64,000 nucleotides of DNA, taken from contig CAJODK010000014.1 in assembly GCA_905233245.1 (NCBI GenBank), positions 1 through 64,000 on the forward strand, read 5' to 3'. This DNA is from an uncultured Prevotella sp. GTDB taxonomy: Bacteria; Bacteroidota; Bacteroidia; Bacteroidales; Bacteroidaceae. Positions 27,896 to 38,000 of the stretch are shown piece after piece. How positions within the stretch are numbered: position 1 is the first letter of the stretch; every line of letters starts with the position of its first letter. A program made the position numbers and the translations under genes. The notes below the pieces were generated by a model. The model searched no databases. It saw nothing but the letters and a program-made list of their open reading frames with translations, and was not told the DNA's origin.

Positions 27896-29223
27896 ATTTT
27901 TTTACTTTTAATCCAAACTTCATGCTCACGCTCCATCTGCTCACTGGTCCAGTGCTCGTTGACGGGAGTGATGACGGACTGCTTGGGACAGGTGAGGACG
28001 TTCCATGCAGCATAACTGGTGGTAGGAGGACAGGTGGGGTCGTTGTAGCCCCAGGTCATGCGCACGGGGCACTTGACGAGGCGACAGAAATTGATGACGT
28101 CGTAGTAGCGGAGCATATCGATGACCTCGGGAGTGAGTTCCGAAGTCTTGAAATGGGGATAGCCTCCCGTGCGTCCCTTCTCTGCATAGCCTGCCATATC
28201 GGTGAGGGCAGGATGATTGACACAGCAGGCGGTGACGCGAGGGTCGAGGGCAGCGGTGATGAGTGCCAGTGCTCCTCCCTGCGAACCGCCCTGCACGGCG
28301 AGGTTCTTACCGTCCCATTCGGGCAGCGAACAGAGGAAGTCCATCCATCGCACCATACCTGCATAGACGTGGCGCATGTAGTAGGCATCACGATTGCCGA
28401 GACGGTTCTTGAAATAACTGTTGTCGCTGGAGTGGAACGCCCTGGAGATTTCAGAGAATGTCTCTGGGGAGAGGCGCGGGTCTAGACCGTGTATCTCTGC
28501 CTCAAGGCGTATAAAACCGTCCTCTGCGTAGTACTTATGGCGCAGGGGTTCCTTGATGGTCTTCACACCAGCTCCTGGAGGGCAGAAGCAGGCGGGCAAA
28601 CCTCTCCCCCCGCCCTCTCCCGTAGAGAGGGAGCTCTTGGGCATTGTCAAGTAACCGTACATCGAGTGGGACTTGTCTATCTGCAGGCGGATTAGCCAGC
28701 AGTCTATCTTGTCGGTGCACAGTTCCTTAGCCAGTTCGCGGGTGTATTGCAGGGGTGTCTGGCGCATCTCGTCGATGGTCTTCTGCCAGAAGTCCGTGAA
28801 GTCACCGGGCATCTGCGTGTAGGGTTGTATCTTGTCAGCATCGAAACCCACCTTGATATGGTGCTGAGTCGTCTTGCCATTGACGGTGGCAGTGAGGGAA
28901 AGGTCGATGAAACCGGGCTTTTTCATCGTTCCCATGTTGATGACAGCCTTACCATTTCGGAGCGTCACGGTGCCCTTCTTGTAAGCAGGCAGCATATCCT
29001 GCGATATCTCGTAGGAAACCTTGGCATCCTGAGGCACGCCATACTCCATCAGCGAGACCTCTACCCTAGCCTCTTCACCGCTCTTGTAGAGCCAGTCGCT
29101 GTGGTCGGGGGTGGTGACCCAGAGGAAGTCACTGCGGTAGGGGTTATTCTCTGTTCTTGCTGATGATGGCAATATCAGCAAGAACGAAACGCAAGCCATG
29201 CTTGCTACGAATAATCTTTTCAT
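27892..29223 (-). CDS. Acetylxylan esterase / cephalosporin-C deacetylase family (CE7) with signal peptide
   Basis: LAVQGGSQGGALALITAALDPRVTACCVNHPALTD; VKCPVRMTWGYNDPTCPPTTSYAAWN. Confidence 0.85.
   Translation of the reverse strand: MKRLFVASMACVSFLLILPSSARTENNPYRSDFLWVTTPDHSDWLYKSGEEARVEVSLMEYGVPQDAKVSYEISQDMLPAYKKGTVTLRNGKAVINMGTMKKPGFIDLSLTATVNGKTTQHHIKVGFDADKIQPYTQMPGDFTDFWQKTIDEMRQTPLQYTRELAKELCTDKIDCWLIRLQIDKSHSMYGYLTMPKSSLSTGEGGGRGLPACFCPPGAGVKTIKEPLRHKYYAEDGFIRLEAEIHGLDPRLSPETFSEISRAFHSSDNSYFKNRLGNRDAYYMRHVYAGMVRWMDFLCSLPEWDGKNLAVQGGSQGGALALITAALDPRVTACCVNHPALTDMAGYAEKGRTGGYPHFKTSELTPEVIDMLRYYDVINFCRLVKCPVRMTWGYNDPTCPPTTSYAAWNVLTCPKQSVITPVNEHWTSEQMEREHEVWIKSKKI
28599..28633 (+). repeat. 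Solo palindromic element in frame in CE7 esterase (AACCTCTCCCCCCGCCCTCTCCCGTAGAGAGGGAG)
   Basis: Same AACCTC-Cn plus palindrome structure; opposite orientation relative to the gene; encodes SLSTGEGGGRG. Confidence 0.7.
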
Positions 29224-31295
29224 ATAAACCAGAATTTTTTCTTTTTCTTCTTTGTAGTATCATTCTTGGCAGCCTCTTTCTCTGCTGCTTTCCTGGCTGC
29301 CTTCTCAGCCTTGCGGGCTTCCTTCTCCGCCTTCTTGGCTTCCTTGGCTGCCAGTTTCTCGGTTCTCAGGGCAGACTTCTGCTTGGCTTTTTCTTTTTCT
29401 TCCTCAGTCCATTCGCGAGGGTCTTTCTTGTCGTGTTTGGTAAAGTAGGTCTTATAGGTATAGTACTGTTCTTTGTCAGTCTGGTGGTACAGGAAATCCA
29501 TGCCGATATTGAACAGTTTCTTTATCCACATAGCGGTGCCGGAAGCAGTGGAACCGTCACTGCCGAATCCTATATAAGCCTTGTGGATGATGAGTTTATT
29601 ATTGAGCAGATTTGCCTCGGTGATAGTTGCCTCCACGTTGCCGATTGGCAGTTTGCCGCGATTGAGGCGCAGAGCTTTCTGTGTCTTCTTGCCCGTGATG
29701 TCAAACTTGTATTTTGCCGTGAAGCTGGCAGTGCTTATCTCCTTGACCTCCATCACCTCGCCAAACTTGAAGTTCTTGGTGCTCATCGTACCCTGCATGG
29801 TGCGTAGGTAGCGCGTGCGTCCATCCACGATGCCTCCTGGTGTGCCGTGTATATTGAAGTCAAAGCGCAGATTGCCGAACTTGGAGCGTACCGTACCATG
29901 AAAATCCTGATCAGTCTTATAGATATTCATGTAGCCGTCATAGTCTATATCGCCGAGTTTGCGCATCTGGTCCTGCATCTTCAGGTTGGTCGTTTTGGCG
30001 AAATGCCCTACGAGCTGTTCCTTGATGCCGCCATGCGCCTTCAGATGTATTTTGCGGAAGTGGAACTTGAATTTCTTCTTGACCGTGATATCCTTCATCA
30101 CGCCCTCAGCACGGAGGTCAAGACGCTTTTTCGACTCATCGGTGATACGGATATTGCGCATGTTGAGATTGTCCAGTTCGCCATCAAAGTTAGCCGTGAC
30201 CAGCAGTGGCGTAGTGAAATTCTGCAATGGCGGCACCCTGTAGCGCGCAAAGTCCCTACAAATCACTCTCGCTGAGAGCGACGAGGGAGAGAACGCCAGC
30301 CTAGGTTTCATCACCATCTTTCCAGGCACCTTCTGGCTTGGCGCCTGTCTGAAGGTTATCTTCATCGGCACCTTCGGAACATTCACCGTAGTGCTTCCCG
30401 TCCTGACATTCAACTCCTTCACCTCTGCCTCGATAGGCTGAGAGAAGTCAAACTTCACCTTCTTGCCCTCCTCCTTGAATGGTATGGAAGAGAAATTCAC
30501 GTCATCGATGGTGAAGCTCCATCCCTGGAAGGTACCACTGAGATTCTCTATCTCGCTCTTCAGGCTGGTCTCGCTTCCCAGCGCCAGATCCAGCATATCG
30601 AATGCCACAACAGTCTGTGAATGCTCTTCGCGAGCCTTGAGCTTCTTTACCGTGATATTCTCAGGCAGGTCATCGCCCAGATGTCCGCTGATTCTCACAT
30701 TGTCAAGGACGACGCTGAGGTGATTGGTATCCAACTGCTTCTTGCCATCAAACTTATACAGTTTATGGGGCAGCGACCTGACATCCCACTTGAAGGATGT
30801 CCTCTGCAGACTCAGCAGCTTAAGGTCAAGAGCCAGAGGGGTCTGCTTAGTTTGGTCGTCTGGTTGTTTAGACGTTTTGGATGACTTGCTGAGTTCCTTT
30901 ATGACATCGAGAGCAAACTGGTAGTTGGCGGCTGTATCGGGGCGCTCCTTGTAGAACACGCCCTTGGCACCATGCAGATATATGCGCTCTATCTCCACCT
31001 TACGCTCAAATATCCTCGTCAGGTCCACCATAGCCTCCAGCGTGTCCACCGTCAGCATGGTGACGTCCTGACGGTCATCCACCTCCAGTCCGTAGAGAGC
31101 TACGCCACCCTTACTGAAACTGACGGCTATCTTATCCACTTTCACACGAGTGCCAAGGGTCTCCTGCAACATCTCCACACCCTTACCGTAAAGCCACTGC
31201 TGCACCTTGTCAGTAGATAATAAGTAGATACCACCGCCCAAAAGTAGGAGCAGCACCAGGAAAAATGCGCCTATAATCTTCAATAGTGTTTTCAT
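29220..31295 (-). CDS. AsmA-like membrane-anchored protein
   Basis: MKTLLKIIGAFFLVLLLLLGGGIYL TM start, AsmA/DUF748-like repeats, Lys/Ala-rich C-terminus. Confidence 0.55.
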   Translation of the reverse strand: MKTLLKIIGAFFLVLLLLLGGGIYLLSTDKVQQWLYGKGVEMLQETLGTRVKVDKIAVSFSKGGVALYGLEVDDRQDVTMLTVDTLEAMVDLTRIFERKVEIERIYLHGAKGVFYKERPDTAANYQFALDVIKELSKSSKTSKQPDDQTKQTPLALDLKLLSLQRTSFKWDVRSLPHKLYKFDGKKQLDTNHLSVVLDNVRISGHLGDDLPENITVKKLKAREEHSQTVVAFDMLDLALGSETSLKSEIENLSGTFQGWSFTIDDVNFSSIPFKEEGKKVKFDFSQPIEAEVKELNVRTGSTTVNVPKVPMKITFRQAPSQKVPGKMVMKPRLAFSPSSLSARVICRDFARYRVPPLQNFTTPLLVTANFDGELDNLNMRNIRITDESKKRLDLRAEGVMKDITVKKKFKFHFRKIHLKAHGGIKEQLVGHFAKTTNLKMQDQMRKLGDIDYDGYMNIYKTDQDFHGTVRSKFGNLRFDFNIHGTPGGIVDGRTRYLRTMQGTMSTKNFKFGEVMEVKEISTASFTAKYKFDITGKKTQKALRLNRGKLPIGNVEATITEANLLNNKLIIHKAYIGFGSDGSTASGTAMWIKKLFNIGMDFLYHQTDKEQYYTYKTYFTKHDKKDPREWTEEEKEKAKQKSALRTEKLAAKEAKKAEKEARKAEKAARKAAEKEAAKNDTTKKKKKKFWFI

Positions 31296-31368
31296 ATCAG
31301 TGCAAAAGTAAGAAATTATTTGCAAACTACCAAATAAATGCAATAAAAAAAAATCACGCACGTTAATT

Positions 31369-31995
31369 ATGAGGTATAAAGTACTAACCAGACTTATGAT
31401 AGAATACATAAAAGGCGAACTGACCGACATAACGCCAACGACAGCAGTGATAGAGGCAAACGGCGTGGGGTATATGCTCAATATATCCCTCAACACATAT
31501 AGCGCGATACAGGGCAAGAAGGAAGTGAAACTATACGTTCACGAGGTGCTCATGACAGGCGGGCGCGCCCTCTACGGCTTTGCCAACAAGCAGGAGCGCG
31601 AGCTGTACCGCATGCTCATCACCGTCAGCGGCGTGGGCAGCAATACTGCCAGGATGATACTGAGCGCCATGAGTCCTACCGAACTCATCAACGTCATCTC
31701 CAGTGGCAATGACAAGGCACTGAAAGGCGTGAAGGGCATAGGACTGAAGACGGCTCAGAGAATCATCGTGGACCTGAAGGACAAGACACCAGAGACGGGT
31801 ATCAGTTCACAGTTCACAGTTAACAGTTCACAGTCCACAGAGAATTCAGCAGTACGTTCCGAAGCTTTCGGCGCCCTCACCATGCTGGGCTTTGCTCCCG
31901 CACCTACCAGCAAGGTGGTCAACGAGATACTGCAAGGCAACCCCGACATGTCCGTGGAGCAGGTGGTGAAACTGGCACTGAAGATGATTAAATAA
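31369..31995 (+). CDS. ruvA: Holliday junction DNA helicase subunit RuvA
   Basis: [67 protein letters not shown]. Confidence 0.94.
   Translation: MRYKVLTRLMIEYIKGELTDITPTTAVIEANGVGYMLNISLNTYSAIQGKKEVKLYVHEVLMTGGRALYGFANKQERELYRMLITVSGVGSNTARMILSAMSPTELINVISSGNDKALKGVKGIGLKTAQRIIVDLKDKTPETGISSQFTVNSSQSTENSAVRSEAFGALTMLGFAPAPTSKVVNEILQGNPDMSVEQVVKLALKMIK
31803..31841. repeat. (CACAGTT)n heptamer repeat in frame in the ruvA linker
   Basis: cagttcacagttcacagttaacagttcacagtccacag encodes [14 protein letters not shown]. Confidence 0.75.
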
Positions 31996-32012
31996 GAGGT
32001 GATAGGTAAGAG

Positions 32013-35000
32013 GTGAGAAGGCAGATAAACATAATGATGATGCTCGTAGCGATGGTGATGATAGCCACCGCTATGACGCCATTAGGTTTATCATTCGGCA
32101 CACCAGTGCTTGACGACCCTCCCACCTCTCTGGAGAAATACCGTCAGCAGATGGCAGAACTGGAACTGGAGACTGACTCCATCCCCGACAGCCTGCTGCA
32201 TCCACGATGGCCCATACAGCGTACCACACCCATAACATACGACGACCTGCAGCAGGGCACGGCTGACCTGCCAAGACCTGAGAACATGAAGCAGGAGGTG
32301 GAGTACAACGACACGCTCAACAAATACGTCATAGGCACCAGAATGGGCAAGACATGGGTATCCGCTCCTATCATGATGGATCAGGGAGAGTACCTGAAAT
32401 GGAGCGAGAAGAAACTCTTCGATGACTACTTCCGCAGCAAGAACAGCGAGATATTCGAGAAGAAGGGCAAGGAGAAGTTTGACTTCACAGACATGCACTT
32501 CGACCTCGGTCCGGCAGAGAAGATATTCGGCCCTGGCGGCATCAGGGTAAAGACACAGGGAACGGCGGAGATACGTCTGGGAGCCACGATGAAGAGCATC
32601 GACAATCCATCACTGCCACTCAGCAACAGAAAGACCACAACGGTGGACTTCGACGAGAAGATTAACGTCAACGTGACGGGTAAGGTGGGTGACAAGATGA
32701 ACTTCAACCTCAACTACAACACCGACGCTACCTTCGACTACGATGCCCAGAACATGAAACTCAAATACGAGGGCAAGGAGGACGAAATCATAAAACTGGT
32801 AGAGGCAGGCAACGTCAGTTTCCCCAGCAACTCATCACTCATCACCGGTGCCTCGTCACTCTTCGGTGTGAGAGCAGACATGCAGTTTGGCAGACTGAAA
32901 CTCCAAACCGTACTGTCACAGAAGAAATCCTCCTCGAAGTCAGTATCATCAAAAGGCGGTGTGCAACTGACGCCATTCGAATTCAACGTAGCCAACTACG
33001 AAGAGAACCGCCACTTCTTCCTCGACAATTACTTCCGCGAGAACTACGACGACTGGATGTCGCGTCTCCCTACCCCAGTGACCTCCGTCACCATCAATCG
33101 TGTGGAGATATGGGTGACCAACAAGAACGGTTCGACTGCCAACACCCGTGACATCGTGGCATTCGCCAATCTGGGCGACATGGGCGTCACTAACGTGCCT
33201 AACAACCACGAGGACCTCCTCTATCAGGACCTGGCAGCAAACCCCGACCTCAGAATACTGGACAATGTCTATGACATCCTCGAGGGACAGAACTACGGCG
33301 GCGTGACGATGCAGGGCGGCAAGACCTACGAGAAGGTGGGCAAGGCACGCCTGCTGACATCATCGGAATACTCGCTGAATACGGCGATGGGTTATGTGAC
33401 ACTCAAATCGAACCTGCAGACCGACCAGGTACTCGCCATAGCATACGAATACACCTCAGGAGGCGTGACATATCAGGTGGGTGAATTCTCCACAGACAAC
33501 ACCTCTACCGAACAGACCATCTTCGTCAAGGCGCTGAAGAATACCGAGGTGTCACCAAGTCAGCCTAACTGGGACCTGATGATGAAAAACGTCTATTATC
33601 TCGCCTCATCCGTCAACAAGGAGAAATTCCGTCTCGACGTAAAGTATCAGGGCGATACAATAGGCACATACACCACCTACATACCAGACCCTACAGTCAA
33701 GAGCATACCTATCATCCGTCTGCAGGGCGCTGACCGTCTGGACAACAACAACCGCACGCATCCTAACGGACAGTTTGACTACGTAGAGGGCTACACCGTG
33801 GCTAACGGACGCGTGTATTTCCCTATGGCGGAACCATTCGGTGAGGGACTGAAGAATGCACTCATATCACACGGCATGGACAGCCAGACGGCTGAGAAAT
33901 ACTCCTACTGCGAACTCTACGACACCACCAAGACAGCTGCCAAGCAGATGGCCGAGAAGAATAAATTCCTCATGACGGGACAGTTTAAGGGTACCTCGGC
34001 AAACGTCATCTCGCTGGGTGCCTACAACGTGCCTCAGGGGAGCGTTGTCGTGACGGCAGGCGGCGTGACTCTCGTGGAGGGCGTGGACTACTCCGTGGAC
34101 TACTCTGCTGGTGAGGTGACAATACTCAATCAGAGCATCATCGACGCTGGTACCAGTGTCAATGTTTCCCTCGAAAGTCAGTCGGACTACACGATGGAGA
34201 GAAAATCGATGTTCGGTGTCAACTGGCAGTATGATTTCTCCAAGGACTTCAATATCAGCGGTACATTCCAGCATCTGCGTGAACAGAGCCTCACCTCGAA
34301 GGTGGCGATGGGCAGCGAACCTGTCAACAACACCCTCGTGGGATTCAACATAAGTTGGAAGAAGGAAAGCCAGTGGCTCACCGACATGCTCAACAAGATA
34401 CCGTTCCTGCATGTCAAGCAACCGTCACAGATACAGTTTACGGGTGAGTTTGCCAAACTATTCTCAAGCATAGCCAGCGGTACTCAGGACAATGCTTCGT
34501 ATGTGGATGACTTCGAGAACTCCACATACAACATCAGCCTCCTCGCCCCTACATCATGGCAGCTCTCCAGTGCTCCGAAAGACCTGCTCACTCCGAGCGA
34601 ATACAACAAGAGCGACCTGCAGTCAGGATATCGACGTGGTAAGCTGGCGTGGTATTTCATCGACAATCTCTTCACCAACCGCTCCTCTTCACTGACTCCG
34701 GCACATATACGCGGCAATGTGGAACTGCTCTCCAATCACTACGTTCGTGAGGTATATGTGAGCGAGGTGTATCCTAATCGTGACCAGAGCACATACAACG
34801 GCGCTACCAACGTGCTGCAGATAATGAATATGGCCTACTACCCCAAAGAGCGCGGACCATACAACTTCAGCACCAACCTCAACAGCGACGGTACGCTCAT
34901 GACTCCGCAGAAATCATGGGGCGGTATGATGCGCAAACTGGATACCACAGACTTTGAGGAGGCTAATATAGAATATGTGGAGTTCTGGATGCTCGACCCA

Positions 35001-38000
35001 TTCATCTACTACGACCGAGACGGCACCTCAGCACAGCACTCCGGAAAACTGCATATCAACCTCGGTGAGATATCAGAGGACATACTGCTCGACGGAAAGA
35101 AGTTCTACGAGAGCGGCATGCCTGTGTCAGACTCCGAGAAGACCATAGATACGCAGTGGGGTAAGATACCTATGCAGACCACCATCACCTATGCCTTCGC
35201 CACCTCGGAGGGTTCTCGTGCCAAGCAGGACGTGGGTCTCGACGGTCTCACCGATGACGAGGAGCGTACATGGTACAATGACTATCTGCAGCAACTCCCA
35301 GCCAGCGTGCAGCAAGAGATAGGCCGTGACCCCGCTGGTGATAACTACCACTACTTCCGTGGCAGTGACTACGACGCTGAGCAACTGGGCATCCTGGAGC
35401 GATACAAGAATATCAACAACCCTCAGGGCAACTCCCCAGACTCCAGTTCGCAGACGGAGTCATACGATACGTCATACAAGAGCGGACCTGATATCGAGGA
35501 TATCAATCAGGACTACACTCTCAATGAATACGAGAAGTACTACGACTATGAGATAGACATCTCACCTGATGCCCTCAAGAACAATACCCAGGGCTACGTA
35601 GCCGACGTGCGCACCGCCCGTCCTCTGCTGCGTAATGGTACTCAGGAGGAGGTACACTGGTATCTCATGCGCATACCTATCAGCAGTCCGAGCAACAAGG
35701 TGGGTAATATCTCGGACTTGACATCCATACGTTTCATGCGTATGTATATGACGGACTTCCCTGACTCCTGCGTACTGCGTCTGGCAAGCCTCAACCTCGT
35801 ACGCGGTGACTGGCGCGTATATGACCAGAGCACACAGACTCTCAGGGACTGCAACCCTCATCCAGGAGCACAGGTCACAGCTTCGTCCATCAATATCGAG
35901 GAGAATAATGACAAGGAACCAGTAAACTATATCCTGCCTCCTGGCATCTCCCGCGTAGTGGACCCATCACAGCCACAGCTCGTGGAGAACAATGAGCAGT
36001 CTCTCCGCATGGATATCATCGACATGGCTACCAATGATGCCATTGCCGTGTACAAGAACACGCACTTCGACATGCGCTACTACAAACGCCTGCAGATGTT
36101 TGTACATGCCAACTCCACTAAGAATAATCCTACCGGCCTCAAGGACTACGACATCGCACTCTTCGTAAGGCTGGGCAGCGACTACAACAACAATTACTAC
36201 GAATACGACATACCGCTGAAGCTCACCGAGCATCGCTCCAACTACACCTCTAACTCCGATGCTGACCGCGCTGCAGTATGGCCAGCGGAGAATATGCTCA
36301 ACCTCGACCTAAGCAAATTCACGGCTCTCAAGAAGCGTCGTAACATAGAGAAGAGAAATGGGCGTGCCTCATACAACGTTGTCTTCTCGCAGACCGATGC
36401 CGATAACCAGAAGAACACCTTGCGCATCCTCGGCAATCCATCGCTCGGAGAGGTGAAGACGATGATGATAGGCATCAAGAAAGTGGGCACATCATCCACA
36501 CCGCAGGATGCAGAGGTGTGGGTCAACGAACTGCGTCTCCTCGAACCAGAGAGCGAGGGCGGTTGGGCTGCTGCTGCCAACCTCAATGTACAACTCTCTG
36601 ACCTCGGTTCGGTACAGGCTTCGGGCAAGTATATCAGCGATGGCTTCGGAGGACTGGAACAGAAGGTCATGGAGCGCACCACTGACAAGTACGCCACATA
36701 CAGTGTCACCACCAACCTCGACCTGGGAAAATTCTTCCCTGAGAAGGCTAAGGTCACTGCACCTCTTTATTATAGCGTCACGCGCGAGCGCACATCTCCT
36801 AAGTACAGTCCTGTCGATACCGACATGAAGTTGGAGGATGCTCTGGAGTCTGCACAGAATCAGCATGAGCGTGACTCCATAGAGTCTCTCGCTGTCACCA
36901 AGAAGGTAAGTAAGAACTTCTCCCTCTCTGGCGTTCGTGTGGGCATCGCTACCAAGGGACATCCTATGCCTTACGATCCCGCCAACTTCACCTTCTCCTA
37001 CTCTCACTCTCATGCTCACACCGAGGGTAACACCACCGTATATGAAAATGAGGATACATGGAAAGGTTCTCTCAACTACTCATGGTCACCGGTATACAAG
37101 TCCATCGAACCGTTCAAGAAGATAAAGTCCAAGTCCAAGTACTACGACATCCTCAAGAAGTTTGCACTCAACTATATGCCGCAGACCATCGCCTTCAATA
37201 CGGAGATATCACGCTACTACTACGAATTGCAGGAGCGTGACCTGGAAGATATCAGTTCTACTTCGTCGATACCTGCTACATGGAACTCCCGCTTCCTCTG
37301 GGACCGTGACTTCCAGCTGAGATGGGATCTCACGAAGAATCTCCACATGTCATTCCACAGCACTACGCAGGCAGAGATAGAGGAACCATACGTACAGGTC
37401 AACAAAGACCTCTACCCAGAGCAGTATGAGGCATGGAAAGACTCAGTATGGCAGAGCATCAAGCATCTGGGCACTCCACTGGACTACAACCAGTCCTTCA
37501 ATGCCTCATATCAGTTGCCTCTCAATCTCATTCCTATCTTCGACTGGATTAGTGCTGACGCCTCATATGCTGCTACCTACCACTGGGCTCGCGGTGCAGA
37601 GGAAGATGGCAAGGTAAAGTATGGCAATACCATCACCAACAATCGTGTCATCAATCTCAATGGCACGCTCAACATGGAGAAACTCTACAATCATGTGCCT
37701 TTCCTCAAGAAGGCTAATGAGCGATTCAATAAGACGCCAAAACGTAATCAGAATCAGAACAAGAACAAAAACACCAAGGACAAAGATAAGGATAAAGATA
37801 AGGACAAAGATAAGGACTCTAAGGCTCCGAAGAATGCCTTCGTAAAGGAAATAGTCATCCAAGCCGACACATCCGTCATCATCACTCACGGCAAGAAGAC
37901 ACGCCGACTCGCAGTAACCGCCCGCAGCGAGGATGGTAAGATTATCCCCGTGAAGTACAAGAAGATGGATGACAACAAGATAAAGATTATCAATAAGGGT

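Noticed and set aside
26627-28015. 462-aa plus-strand ORF opposite gltD-like gene
   Set aside because: Antisense shadow ORF in GC-rich CDS; the opposite strand encodes a clear GltD-family protein.
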